NCBI RefSeq assembly: GCF_024868665.1
Contig: NC_079891.1
Span: 34,941,077 to 35,005,076, forward strand
Direction: 5' to 3'
DNA length: 64,000 bases
From: Triplophysa rosa
Lineage: Eukaryota; Chordata; Actinopteri; Cypriniformes; Nemacheilidae
The notes under the pieces are model-generated. The model ran no database searches, had not been told where the DNA came from, and saw only the letters and a list, made by a program, of their open reading frames with translations. Shown piece by piece: positions 51,701 through 63,960 of this stretch. The position numbers and the translations under genes were made by a program. How positions within the stretch are numbered: the stretch's first letter is position 1; each line of letters begins with the position of its first letter.

Positions 51701-52661
51701 TAAACATATTTACCATTAAAAACCTATTAGAAAAAAATAAAAAATATATTCTTCTTACCCCACTGGCAGATTTTTTAAACAAACTTAATTTTGAATTTGA
51801 ATTTCAGAAAATAAGACTTAACTTTTTTGTCTCAAAATCCTCAACAAGTTTTTTTTTTTTTTTTGTAAGGCATGTTTGTAAAAACTACTTAAATGTTCTA
51901 ATTTAACTCGGGCCTAGTCCTGATTTAAATTAATCCCTGTCCGGGAAACCGCCAGGGGCGTAGCGAGAACTTTTTTCTACTGTAATTTACACCAATTCTT
52001 CAGACAGTACACTGTCACAAAGCGGTTAGCAGCTGTTCAGCTATAGCGCTCAGACTGTTTGCGTCAGTGCGTCAGCGTATGACATCATATTAACGCAAGA
52101 GTAATGTTCTCGCGTTACTTTCAGTGCATACGCTAAATGATCTGTGCAGCACTCCATAAACTCCGACACGCATCTTAAAACTGATTCGCACAACAGAGGT
52201 GGCCAGATAGGTGGCCATCCATCATTCAGGGGTAGCCACGCCCCTGGAAACCGCCCCTAAGAAACTAAATCTCGACTAACATAAATGATATTAAAATATG
52301 TACATGCCCTTTTAAACCTGAAAAAAAAATGTGAGAAAAAGAATTGAAGTTAATATGTAACTTTTGCTGTTTTTCTTCAACCAGGTCTAGAAGTAGACAA
52401 GATACCTGTCATGCTGAAACGGCTTCATTAAATGAATCCGAACACACAATCCAGAGTCCAACCAGTTTAAGTCCTGATTCAGACAGCAGTCTCACTGGCC
52501 TGAACGCAAGTTTACTCGCATTCAAACAAGAACCAGATGATGCTGAAATAAAAGAAGAAACAGCACTACGCAATCATTATGTTTCTGTCGGTGTTCAATC
52601 TGACACGAAGGTAAAGCGAGAGGATGATGATGATGGACAGGTGTCACCTGCTTCTTCATGA
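44619..52661 (+). CDS. cux2: cux2-like Cut homeobox gene, shortened (CUT1, CUT3, homeodomain)
   Basis: Exon chain: 44619-44651 and 44787-44818 (tentative), 44960-45128, 45271-45329, 45417-45453, 45737-45818, 48611-49078, 49272-49871, 50981-51169, 51248-51515 and 52385-52661. All phases join to 737 codons. A coiled coil ([20 protein letters not shown]) corresponds to the CUX LEAALASKDREI region. CUT repeat 1 is at residues 213-285 ([20 protein letters not shown]), CUT repeat 3 starts at 475 ([19 protein letters not shown] joined to [14 protein letters not shown]), and the homeodomain is about 594-653. CUX1/2 proteins are about 1400-1500 residues with three CUT repeats; here CUT2 and the N-terminal CASP-like part are missing. 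Homeodomain position 50 is Cys (NWFCNYRSR) instead of His. Position beside myl2 indicates CUX2. CUX2 is a nuclear DNA-binding regulator, best known in neurons. This may be a diverging duplicate; the first exons are the least certain. Confidence 0.82.
45511..45733. repeat. (CT)n tract abutting a splice acceptor of the cux2-like gene
   Basis: About 220 bases of CTCTCT with CC, CG and TTT interruptions, ending CTCTCTAAG directly before the exon at 45737. It serves as an exceptionally long polypyrimidine tract. The overlapping 121-codon Ser/Leu-rich frame is an artefact. Confidence 0.95.
46411..47034. mobile_element. Element with ~35-bp terminal inverted repeats
   Basis: Left end CTATTCGCACGGGATTAGTA and right end, inverted, CTATTCGCATGAGATTAGTA; the match continues through TTA-CTG-GGACCTC. 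It spans 624 bp in a cux2-like intron and has no recognisable coding sequence. Related TTCGCACGGGAT motifs recur inside. Confidence 0.6.
48078..48534. mobile_element. Non-autonomous element with CACTGCAAAA termini
   Basis: CACTGCAAAATAA at the left and TTTTTTGCAGTG at the right are inverted, as at 11396-11919. AT-rich interior. It ends about 75 bases before the large cux2-like exon at 48611. Confidence 0.5.
51953..52246. mobile_element. hAT-type MITE with perfect target duplication
   Basis: Termini CAGGGGCGTAGC and GTAGCCACGCCCCTG bound 294 bp. A perfect 8-bp duplication GAAACCGC flanks it at 51945-51952 and 52247-52254. It lies in the last intron of the cux2-like gene, about 130 bases before the terminal exon. 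Confidence 0.88.
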
Positions 52662-52700
52662 GCTGTGCGGAGAGGAATGATGCAGTCATCCATAATGAAC

Positions 52701-52706
52701 AATAAA
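52701..52706 (+). terminator. cux2: Possible polyadenylation signal of the cux2-like gene
   Basis: First AATAAA after the stop, 40 bases downstream. The spacing is short but usable. Another AATAAA follows near 52993. Confidence 0.45.
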
Positions 52707-53479
52707 CAAAGTTTCAGTCAAACACAACAAGATTCCAGTAAATATGTAGCCTATTTATTTTTATTTAAGAGGTTTAAACCCTGATTGTGGTATGTTAATT
52801 ATTACTTACTGGTTATAGATTTGTGAGTACAAATGGTATTTCACTCATAGTCGTCTTGGTTTGGAGATTAAATGATAAATAATCGATTCGTATAAAGCTA
52901 AAACCTTTTAAATTCAAGCACTGCCCTTAGTTGTATTTTTGTCTGAATAATGCTGTCGTTCACTGTACATAATTTGTTACATTTTCATAATACAATAAAC
53001 AAACCCATTGCTTTCACCAAAATGCAATGCTTCACTTTATAAAATCGTAAATTAATCAGAATGTCAGCGTCAAACCAATTGTGAATTTATTATCAATTGT
53101 TATCAATACGAGCTATATTAAAATAAGTTTGTAAAACCATCATAAAACGTATTAGGATATTTAAAAACTGTGTAACATGTTTCGAATCAAGCACGCGCAT
53201 GCGCTCATGCACAGCACACAATTTGCAACCATATTTGATTATAAACTATTGCAAGTATTAAAACCATCCACTTATTGCAAACCACTGCGACATGCACATC
53301 TGCATTTCAACAATTTCGATATATTGTGCGCCCTGGTTTCAGCAAAAAAATACAACTAAACAATAAACAGAATGTACAAAAACGACAACGTGCCTTTTTC
53401 ACATCACTACTTAAAATTCAAACTCCTTCCTGCTTCACTGAATAATTTTAACACTCCAAAATGTTACGTAGAATCATAT
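52707..53479. other. AT-rich spacer between cux2-like gene and mtmr3
   Basis: No gene, structured RNA or clear transposon was seen. Short frames here have no recognisable features. Confidence 0.5.
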
Positions 53480-53688
53480 TGGAGTAAAAATAAAACGCAA
53501 AAAAAACCTGACGCACCCTCCCGCTCGTACGCGTTTACGTCACCGCGTCACGTGACCCAAGCTGCACAGCTGAGAGCGGAGCGTCATGGCGGTGTAGAGT
53601 AAATGACACTCAATGTTTACATTCCGTTTATCGTCACATTTATCGTTTCGCGCCTGTTTTACATCTACAGAGACTGACAGCAGATCAG
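53480..53688 (+). promoter_or_regulatory. mtmr3: mtmr3 promoter and noncoding first exon
   Basis: A CpG-dense segment begins near 53515 (CTCGTACGCGTTTACGTCAC) and is followed by a palindromic E-box, a GTCATGGCGG YY1-like motif, and a stretch ending GACAGCAGATCAG followed by GTGAGTG, a strong splice donor at 53689. This looks like a 5' UTR exon leading to the ATG-bearing exon near 55795. The exact start site is not visible. Confidence 0.6.
53547..53556. promoter_or_regulatory. mtmr3: CLEAR-type palindromic E-box GTCACGTGAC
   Basis: The ten bases match the published CLEAR consensus bound by TFEB/TFE3 at lysosome and autophagy genes. It sits in the presumed mtmr3 promoter, about 130 bases before the first donor. 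A CRE-like TTACGTCAC lies just upstream. Confidence 0.45.
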
Positions 53689-55792
53689 GTGAGTGTGCGG
53701 ACGTGCAGCGACTTTATTCACGCGTTTATTGTGCAGAAGAGTGAAGGCTGTGTGACGGGTTCCGCCCTCCAAACATAAACAACAACACACACAAAACACA
53801 CTCACAACACATGCCAGGAAATAGTATCATTTGTGTTTCTAATGCACGAACTGTTTGTTTACGTCAGTTTAAATGGCTCCTGCTGTCTCGCCAGAGACGG
53901 TAGAGAGTGAGCTCCCTACACAGAGAGCATTTTGAACACGTAGGGAACTAGAAATGCTGCCTGTGTAGTCGGCTTGATCTATCCTGCCATTGCAATTTTG
54001 TTACTTTCAGTGGGTTCACGCATATGTGAAATGCATAAAGTACATTCATGCATTAACACATTCTTTGTTTTATCCACAAATGTAACATACTGTAGTATGC
54101 GAAGTGTACACCAGGATTTGAACCCAATGCTCTTCCTGTTGAGCCGCTGTCTTGAGTAAATGTGTTTGGCGAGGTAGATGACATATCTGTTATTGTGTGG
54201 AAGAAGAAAAATCTGCTGATGGAAGCGGTTTTGTTGGCATGTTCTTTGATTAGTTTACGTTTCAATAGCTGTCACATGACCAGCCCTTCAGGAAGCAAAA
54301 CCTGTTTGGCGTTTCTCCACCCTCTCCTTTATTATTGGTCGTCTATGAATGCTGATGAGGTCATACAGTATACACTTCCACTTCACCGAGCCTGACACAC
54401 ATTACACATGAGGTTTAACTTGAATTTATTTTTCAGAATGACAAAGGGAACATATAGCGTCATTCACACGCTGTGATCTAATTCTGCATTTCATCTTTTC
54501 TTTCAGACTTTCTCTCCGTATTTGGGGCTGTGTTGACCTTTACAAAAGCAGGTCTGTAGACGCACCGTCGTCACGGGTCAAAAACACAGCGTATGGAATG
54601 TCTGCATGTTTCTACATGTGTGCTATAGGTGCGGAGTGTTTGTGCACATGCTCTTGTGCATAAGAGCTGAACGCATGTAGCTGTGTGTGAAAACGTCTCA
54701 TATGTGAGCTGGAATGATGCATAATAAACCTTCCGTGGGCTATTATGACATGAATATTATACAAACAACTTGACGTGGATACTGAAGCGTGTTCAAATTA
54801 GGATCTTATATGAGGAATTGTGTTTTTGTCACTGGTATGGATATTCGACTACTGCCACACACACAGATAAACACAGATGGACTAAAGTCTCTGTGATCCT
54901 GTGATGTGGTAATTGATGACAGTTTTCAAAGCGTTGAAATATTTAACCTCTGGAACAATGTTCTCACGGCAAGAATCTGTACTTTTGGGAAGGAGACAGA
55001 AGACTAAACGTGCTGCAGCATTAAATCAACAAAAAGCACCTATGAAGAGTTTGCTTCCAAAATGAGAACTTCATCATGTTTTTTATTGTGCATTCCAATT
55101 AATATCAATCAAACTGCAGTTGGTTTGTTTTAAGACATAATAACTCAAACAAATACAGCTAACTAACACAATAAAAACATGATAACATAATAAAAAACAT
55201 GATTTTTCTCATGTTGGAAACAAACTCTTCATATACACATCATTCATATGTTTTTCAGTCTACACGGCACGATTCTGCTGAGTTTAACTTATCTTGACAT
55301 TAATAAGTGACTTGTGTGCTGAATAAAGGATTTCTGGCATGCATGTTTTAGATAAATGTTTCTTAAAAACGTTCCTGTCAACACTTTATTTTGTTTCATG
55401 AAACACACCAGGACTAAAAACATTTGTAAATCTTTATAAAGATTCTTATTATGGTGATACAAAAATCTGATTCTCATCGAAGTAATGAAAGAAAGATTTA
55501 TTCACCCTCATGTCTTGAGATTTTAGGCAGAATGTAAGATGTGACCGACACTCTCAGTTGCAGTTGAAAAAAAGGCCATTTTTACCATTAGCTTATCACT
55601 AATATCTGCTGATATCACTGCAATAAAAAGAAAAGTAAAACCGTAGAAAGGATTTCTAAACAGTCACACTTTCACTTGTAGGGCCTGTTGTGTTGTAAAT
55701 GTAAATTCATATTAACTGTCAGGTTATTGTGTGTTGGTTACGGTTTGTCCAGGACTGCGATCTGCTGGTTTCTGCCCACCCTTCTCAGGACC

Positions 55793-58700
55793 ATGGTAAG
55801 ACCCCTGAACCCCCTTCAATCCCATTCACTGAGAATAAAGAACACTGTAAAAAGTGATGCGTTGACTTTACTTAAAATATACGTGTGCACCATTTTTGCA
55901 TCATGGTTTTAAGTAAATTCAACTTGAGGAAATTTTAAGTCACAATAACAAGAAAATCTTTGTTGCGTTTACACAAATGTATGAGTTCACATGACCTTCT
56001 TTACTTAAAAAACGATGTAGCACGAGTTCAATCAACTTACAGTGCTCATGTGGGCTCTACTTAAATATTTAATTAATTTACCTTAATGTTCATACAGCAT
56101 AGTGAAGTATATTATTATAACAAGTAGTATTTTTTCAGCTGTTGCATTGATTTAGAAATGAAGCTGGCAGCAGACTGACAGTTGAAGGGGAGGAGTTAAC
56201 GGATGCTCCGCCCAAGCCGTCTGATTTGCGTCATTTGAGATGGATAGTCATTTCAGGGCGGAAGTGCATTTTCAGATTTTAACTGAAGATTATGAGGGAA
56301 CATGAATTTTAAAATTATTATAATACTATTTACTATAAACGCTGCAATATTTCATGAAAAAATAAGAATGGTCATTTTTAATTTCACTGGGACTTTAATT
56401 TTAACTGTAGTTTGCACTACTCAAATTTTTCCATTTACTTTTTCTGCACACTCCTGAGCTTTCCTTGTCATTTATATTTTTGTGTTGCATGAACAAAGGA
56501 TTTTAAGTTAAGCTGAAAATGTTATAAATTTGTATATTTTTAAGTAGAAGCTGCTTAACATAATACAATGTAGTTGTTGAGACAAAGAATCACTTTTTAG
56601 AGTGAAGGCTGCACTGGTCTGAGATCAGTGTGATGTGTTTTTAGGTTGAAGAGGATGAGAGTGTGAACGCCAATGGCAGCCCTGATCTACACCTCCAACA
56701 TTTACAGGTATCACTGCTTTACATTCGCCACCTGTACAGAATGCGTCTAATCATAGGTTTCTATTATCATTTAAAGGAAAAGTTCACCCAAAAATGACAA
56801 TTTTCCTAATTTACTGTACTCGTGCACATCTATAGTTTCACTTTAGAGACATTTTTTAAACAAGAGTAACTTGGATTCCTTTAATGATGGCTTCACAATA
56901 TTAGATTTTTAGGACAGAATTATTGTGGACAAGGAATTCTCAAATTCACCTTTTATTTAGTTAATCACACTCCAAATGCGTAACATTTTCGACTCCAAAG
57001 ATGTTAACCGGGTGGTGAATTTTGAGATGTCATTTATGAAGTGCATTTAGGAGAATTGTAGTGTTTCATGACCTAAAAAAAGTTCACAACAAGCCACCGT
57101 TGCGGTTCAGATTTCACACTTTCCTCTGGATTTATTTTCGGTTGTTTATGTTTTGAGTTCAGTTTTTGTTGTTTTAACGGTTTGTAGCGGATGTTTAATG
57201 CTCAGGTGTCGTGTCCCCTGCTGAACGGCGAGCGTGTGGAGTACGAGGGGGCCACCGGGGGGCCACCGTCTGTCGTCACTTTAACCAACTACCGGCTTCA
57301 CATCCGAACACAAGACGACATCATCAATGTGAGTGTTTGTGTCTCAAATCAGATTGTCTGTGTGCTAATATACTGAACAGTTCACTCAAAAAGAATCATT
57401 TTCTCATCGTTTACTCACCGTTACATCAACACAGAGATGTTCGGAATAGTTGTTCTCATAAAAAGCATTCAGTAACCTGCCGTCATCGTTTTGTAAAAAC
57501 GAAATGTAAAAAAGTCGTAATGTAAAGAGTCGTGATGGTGGACGGTATGCGCCGTGTGCATTATTTTATACTGTACGTGTCGATGTGTGTCAGGTTCCTG
57601 TTCAGCTGGTTGAGAGCGTGGAGTGTCGTGATATGACTCAACTGCATCTCACCTGTAAAGACTGTAAAGTTATCAGGTACGGTCACACTTCTCAAAACAC
57701 AGCTGATTTGTTTAACAAATGTGTCCAACCTGTATCTTATTATACGTTACAGTATCCTCAGTGTTGTGGTTAACGTCGTTATGAAACTAAACTCGCAACA
57801 CATTGAAGTTTCATTCGTTGGCTGTGATATTGCTGGTTTATCTTTTCAATGGGATCTTAGTTACATCCGTAATAAAACATGTTTGAATACCGTCCGATGA
57901 ATTTTATTTGACATGAATTTTGATTCCGTGTAGTTACGATTGTTATAAGGAAAGCTGCCGCTCAGTGATTGGTTAACTCATCTGTTGTGTTTAGATGTCA
58001 CTTCCTGTCGGCAGAGCAGTGCCAGGATTGGTCGAGAAGAATAAACGCCTCCGTGCGTCCACCGGTCAGACTGGAGGAGGTCTTTGCGTTTGCGCTCCTC
58101 TCATGTAGCGCGAGCACGTCTGCGGAGGAGAGAGAAGTGCATGATGGGATATGCCGTACAGGTATTACAATATATGATATGGAGTGTGTAGACTGTAAAT
58201 ATTTCCTGTATTTTTAAACCCTGGTGATCCCGCTGACAGGAGGACATCAGCACAGGTTTAAGAGTGAGACGGAGAGGATGGGCTTTCACACACACGGTGC
58301 CTGGAGAATCTCCAACATCAATCACAACTACAGGTGACACATCGCAAACACACCGAACGCTCACACAGACAGTCACGTGTGTGTTATACTGACCCGTGTG
58401 TGTGTGATGTCAGGTTGTGTTCCAGTTATCCGCAGCAGATCCTCGTACCGGCTTCCGTCACAGACCAGCAGCTGGAGAATGTGGCAGCGTTTCGATCGTG
58501 GAAGAGAATCCCCGCTGTCGTGTACAGGTGCCCGTTTCATATATTTATGTTTTTCTCATTAAATGACGCCTTTTCTCATTGAGTGACATCTACATATACA
58601 CACATAAATAATTATTAAAGATTAATACAAAAATTAAGTTATATTTGAACATTATAATAATAATTGTTATGATTAATATTAAATACTAATTTAAATAAAT

Positions 58701-61700
58701 ATTTGTATTATCTATGTATATATTTTGTTGCTGATTTTAGATAAGCTTAAGGTTCGGTAAATCCCATTAACATTTGAACTATTAAAATGATCTTGCTTGT
58801 TATTTTAGTTTACTAAAATAACAACAACTTTGTAAACGTTTCTGTTGAAATCAAAGCAAATATTGACCTAAAAATTATTGGGGAAAACGTAACCAAAGGA
58901 AAAATTGAAACGTTGCCTCAAAAATAAACTGAAAGTACTAAAATTATATTAACAAAAAAACTCAAATAGAGATAAATTAGTATGTTATAGCAACATAAAA
59001 AAATAAATTACAAAATGACAAAAGCAGATACCAAAATTGCTACTTGAACTTTAATTTTAAATATTAAACCTAAAATAAAAACAATAATAACTCAACACCA
59101 TGCACTGTACTGTATTTGACCTTTTATGTGCTTTTATTTTTATTTTCTCCTAGAAAGCTGCTTTGGAACAATGCACATTGTGATATAAATAAAATCGAAT
59201 TGACTATCTTTAACAGTTATTTATTTCTTAAACATACTTAAATTCTAAAATTAGATTTTCTTCTTTTATAATTAGGAATGTTCTCTCTTAAAATAAATAT
59301 TTCAGAATTAGAAAGAGCTTGCATACACAAGGGATTTTTGTGTACATGACGCTTTGACCTCTGACATCACAGAAAGCATAATAATAATAGTATAATTTAA
59401 AATAAAAAATAAAGAAACAGTTCATTTGCAAAAACACGTGTTCAAAAACCATGTGTTTTTTATGTGCAAGTAATATCTATCAAACTGCAGTTGGGCTGTT
59501 TTGATAACACAATAATAAGTAATAATAGATAAAAAGCTTTTTAACACAATTAAACACAATACAAACATGATAACATAATAAAAAACATGATTTAAAACAT
59601 TCTATTGTACAAAAACTACATATTCAGTGACTATACATTACAGAAGGTGTGTACACTTTAAAATGATTCAAAAAAAATTTCACAAAGCGCTACTAGTTAT
59701 CTCTATGCTCAATGTGTAACAGAAAAAGAAAACAATGTACCGAAGCAAAATCATATTTGACCCAGACACCAGAGTTCGGGCGCTGTGATTGGTCGCTGCG
59801 GGCAGCCGGAGGTCAGCTGGTGGGGTTGGAGGAATGCAGATGATGAGCATTTGGTGCAGTCTATCGCTAAAGCGTGCGCTGCAGATCTGCTGAAGAGCAA
59901 ATCACAGGTCAACGGCTCCTGCGTTCATCATCCCGTCTGCGATACGCTCGAACACTCCGGTAAGTGATGCCACTCCATTGTGTGAGGGAGGATTTCCATC
60001 AACCTGTTCACATTCTTCCTGTGCTTCAGATCCCCGCACAGCCAATGGAAACGCCACGCCCCCTCAGAAGCTCTTAATAATGGATGCACGGTCATACGCA
60101 GCCGCGGTGGCCAATCGGGCGAAAGGAGGCGGCTGTGAATGTCCAGGTAACGATGCTATCTGATAAGTCGTCTTGAGATGAAGTGTTGAGATGGATGTGA
60201 AGGTGTCGTCTGTGATGTCTCCGTAGAGTACTACCCCGGCTGTGAGGTGATGTTCATGGGCATGGCCAACATTCACTCCATCCGCAGGAGCTTCCAGTGT
60301 TTGAGGACTCTGTGCGCTCAGGTTCCTGATCCGGTGAAGTGAGTACTGCTGCGCTTTCCCTCTTCACAGTAAACACAGTGGTGCTCTTCTGACCTCTTCC
60401 TCTCGTCTCAGTTGGCTGTCCGCTCTGGAGAGCACAAAGTGGCTTCAGCATCTGTCTCTGCTGCTCAAGGCGTCGCTTCTGGTGGTGAACGCTGTGGATC
60501 GAGACCACCGGCCCGTCCTGGTGCACTGCTCGGACGGGTGGGACAGGACACCTCAGATCGTGGCGCTGTCCAAACTGCTTCTGGATCCTTTCTACAGGAC
60601 CATCAAGGTGTCAAAAAGAGTCAAGTTTTCGTGTTTGTGCACCAATCTGATTTTAGGAAACGGGATGTTTAAAGGGATAGGTCACCCAAAAACTACAATT
60701 CTGTCATCAGGGTTTTTCCTGGCTCAAAATGAGGCGGAGGTGGTGCCATCCTTATCTTGTACACACGCACGTGTACGCATACTGTACCTTTAAGTGGCTT
60801 AACCAAACACTTTACATATTAAAACATAAAAATGAGATGAAAATGACAATTATTACGTTATATAAAACATTACTTTTAGTCAACCAAACAGAAATGTTTT
60901 TAAATCAAATTAAATTAAAAACGAGTCTTGCGAAATTGGTAAAGCTCATTCACATCCTGCGTTCTCTTGGTGTTTACTGAGCTTTGAATGATTCACTGAT
61001 CTTTTATTTGCGCCACTAGTGACTGAAAAGTTTCAACAGTTTAAACGAATCGGTTCAAATGAATCATTTGTTTGCGAGTCGTTCTGATCGCAACGTGCGT
61101 TCATACGGGCGAACTCGCTGTGTACAGTAACGCTTAAAACATTACAATGATGTACGCCACGTTCATTTAAGAAACCTTTTATGAAATTGAACGTACTTGG
61201 ATGCGAAACAAACAAAATTCACCTGAAAAGCCGTGAGACGCAGCTAATCTCGTACACAGCTCTTGTTCTGCGACTCTTCAGCGGCGCCTCACTGGACTGA
61301 TAACGAAACAGCGCCTCCTTTGTGGCGTAATGCCGCAACTGCAATTACACACGACAGTCTAATTTTGACGAGAGACTTGCTGTGTCTGAAACAGCTCACT
61401 CCTTCACTGTTCCCTAAATAGCGAGTGACATTTGAGTCCACTATATGGGGAAGAAGTGAATGAAAATGAGTGAACGGCTGCGTCCGAAATCGACTACTTC
61501 CATACTATATAGTAGGCGAAAATGAGTAAGAGTCATGAGTAGTATGTCAGAAACCTCTGTATGCAAAAACAGTAGGCGAGAAATACCCGGATGGTCTACT
61601 ACTTCCGCCGAGATTGGTGAGTGTGGATAGGATGGACACATATCTATCCCATGATGCCACGGGAGCTGAGCAACGGTCACATTTCAAAAGTAAATCAAAT

Positions 61701-63077
61701 AAATATAGCGGAAAACAATAAAAGGACGTCCATTTTTAACGTAAATGCCAATAAATGAATTTCTAGTGACTAGATTATTTTTTTATCAACTCTCACGTGT
61801 AGGTTGTTGTTAATACATCATAGGTCAAAGAGCATACAGGTCACATGACCATAAAACATGGCGGACGCAGTATGTCCCAAATGTATTCATACTACTCCCA
61901 CTCATACTATGGCCCTGTTCCAAATGGCACACTCCGGTCTTGTGGACCTCCTCCGAGTCCACACTTGGTGACGTCAAGAAGTGCAGACCTATAGGGCACT
62001 AGGCACGAGTCCACAAGGGTACATGGGAGTGCATTTTGGGACAGACTTGAATGTACACTCAAAATCAAAGTGCATTGTGGGTAAGAAAGAGTGAACATTT
62101 GTTTGCAAATGTTACTAGAGCAACCGAAGCTAGGAACGCCTTCTGACGACCTCGTAGCCAGGAAAAACCCTTATGCGAGTCATTTTCAGTGGAACACAAA
62201 AAGAAGATATTTCGAGAAAAGTCTCAAGGGTTTTGTGTTCAAACCCAATGGAGTGTTGTTTGATTATCAACATTCTTCAAAATATCTTCTTTTGCGGTTT
62301 GCAGAAGAAAGAAAGTGGTAGAGGTTTGGAATGACATGAGTGGTTATTTTCCTTTTATTTGATGGCTGTAAGACGCTGAGAACATCAGTAAGGAGGCGTG
62401 TTTTGTGTGCGCAGGGTTTTCAGGTGTTGGTGGAGACGGAGTGGCTGGATTACGGTCATAAATTTGCGGGTCGCTGCGGTCACGGCGAGAACGCGGATGA
62501 TGTGAACGAGCGCTGTCCCGTGTTCCTGCAGTGGCTGGACTGCGTGCATCAGCTGCAGAGACAGTTCCCGTGTTCCTTTGAGTTCAATGAGCCGTTTCTG
62601 GTACAGCGTCACTTCTCAATTCACACGGTCTCGCAAGGCCACCAGCCCATACTGATCGAGCAAACCCCTTTACCTACAGTGTTTTTCTGTGTCCAGGTGA
62701 AGTTGGTCCAGCACACGTACTCCTGTTTGTTCGGGACGTTCCTGTGTAACAGTGTGAAGGAGAGAGAGGAGCGGCGGGTTCAGCAGCACACCTGCTCTGT
62801 GTGGTCTCTACTGCGGCCTGAAAACCCCGCCTTCCACAACTTCCTCTATTCACCTCGCTCTGAGACGGTACCATCTCACACGTCAACACATCGCCTTCTC
62901 GAATGCACTGCGGCTCCAGCTTCATTTTCTCCATCATTCTCAGGTTTTGCACCCGGTGTGTCACGTGCGGAACCTGATGCTGTGGAGTGCCGTCTACCTG
63001 CCTAACTCCGCCCCCTCGGATGAGTCATGCGTGCCACACTCCGCCCCAGTATCGCCTGAGGACACGCCTGTGAGCAG
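55793..63077 (+). CDS. mtmr3: mtmr3: myotubularin-related PI3P/PI(3,5)P2 3-phosphatase, 5' two thirds
   Basis: Coding exons: 55793-55795 (ATG only), 56645-56707, 57188-57328, 57594-57676, 57995-58161, 58240-58333, 58414-58527, 59766-59959, 60030-60146, 60227-60338, 60412-60607, 62415-62600, 62697-62867 and 62944-63077. All phases agree, giving 591 residues before the window ends. A GRAM/PH-like domain comes first (VTLTNYRLHIRTQDDIIN, VPVQLVESVECRDM). The myotubularin phosphatase domain follows: FRSWKRIPAVVYR, GQPEVSWWGWRNADDEHLVQ and the active site VHCSDGWDRTPQ (C-X5-R, nucleophile Cys402). Residues such as CECPEYYP, CKDCKVIRC and LQRQFPCSFEFNE are MTMR3-like, not MTMR4-like. The enzyme removes the 3-phosphate on endosomal and autophagic membranes. 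The family's C-terminal coiled coil and FYVE domain would lie to the right. The N-terminus is divergent. Confidence 0.92.
56132..56398 (-). mobile_element. TTAA-type MITE, family A, copy 4 (truncated)
   Basis: It keeps the segment CAGTTGAAGGGGAGGAGTTA and the end TTTCACTGGGACTTTAA. The opposite end, with CTTCCGGTTCACGGGGAC, is missing. It lies in mtmr3 intron 2, between the ATG exon (55793-55795) and 56645-56707. Confidence 0.78.
60668..62340. repeat. Transposon remnants filling an mtmr3 intron
   Basis: The intron between 60607 and 62415 holds several repeat pieces: a TTAAAGGGATAGGTCACCCA MITE end, a segment starting CTGCGTCCGAAATCGACTAC near 61480 with a partial inverted echo near 61862, and an AAAAGAAGATATTT hairpin like that at 9648-9878. 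The limits are not resolved. No gene seen. Confidence 0.45.
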
Positions 63078-63235
63078 GTACATTTGCGCGCGAGGCAACA
63101 CGCATGGGTTTCTCTCGATGGACTGAATCACAGATGGGTGACAGTAAAATGATCAGGTTTGAATGTGAATCTTAAATTTCGAGTCACCGCTAGTTCATAT
63201 TTTTATGATTTGTTATGAAACATGTGTGATCACCT

Positions 63236-63643
63236 TTAAAGTGATAGTTCACCCCAAACATTTTAATTCCGTCATCATTTATTCAGCCTCATGTCATTTC
63301 ATACCAGTTTAAATTACTGTGTTCTGATGAACGCAGAGAAAGATATTTGGAAGAATGTGAGCACTTTTCAATTCTGTGACTGCCATAGCAGGAGAAATTA
63401 AATGGTAGTCAAAGGTGCCCCAAAACTGTATGTGTTCCTAAATATTTCAAAATATCTCACTTTGTGTTCAACAGAACAGAATTTTTTTCCTACTATGGTA
63501 GTGGATGATGTCACAGAACTGAAGATTGCTCACATTCTTACAAATATCTTTCTTTGTGACAAGAAATGTGTATAGGTTTGAAACAACCTGAGGGCGAGTA
63601 AGTGATGACAGAATTTTCATTTTTGGGTGAACTAGCCCTTTAA
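63236..63643. mobile_element. TTAA-flanked hairpin MITE, family B, second copy
   Basis: Left end TTAAAGTGATAGTTCACCCC and right end GGGTGAACTAGCCCTTTAA are inverted, with internal arms similar to the 43179-43571 copy. It lies in the intron after the last visible mtmr3 exon. Confidence 0.8.
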
Positions 63644-63829
63644 GTTCCAAATATGAGAACACTTTTGAAAGAAATGAACTAAAATGAATTCACTTCAACT
63701 CTTGACATTGACAAGGTTTTCCAGTTTTACTCTTATCAAATACTGTTTTGATCATTGTTCTGAGTCCGATATGGATGAAGACTTTGCGAAAAAACACAGT
63801 TTTCTCTGCTTTAACTTGGGCGATATATC

Positions 63830-63960
63830 GTGCGATTCTTATGCTCTCAATGATTTACGGTGAAATGCCGCCACATCCGAAAGCCAGAGGGCGCTCTTGC
63901 GCAGAAACTCCGAATATGGGAAACAGAAGAAGAACGAGTAGTTCCAGGAAATGCCAGCGG
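63830..63960 (-). repeat. Repeat fragment shared with the hAT at 27830-29261
   Basis: The minus strand contains CTGCGCAAGAGCGCCCTCTG then GCTTTCGGATGTGG, closely matching GAGCGCCCTCTGGCTTTCGG near 29158. Probably another copy of the same family, cut by the window edge. Confidence 0.6.

Noticed and set aside
54100..54160. tRNA-like sequence with a perfect B-box (GGTTCAAATCC, minus strand)
   Set aside because: The A-box region and cloverleaf pairing are missing; at best a SINE remnant.
62340..63005. 221-codon frame spanning an mtmr3 region
   Set aside because: It reads through introns and is out of frame with parts of mtmr3; the true exons are 62415-62600, 62697-62867 and 62944-63077.
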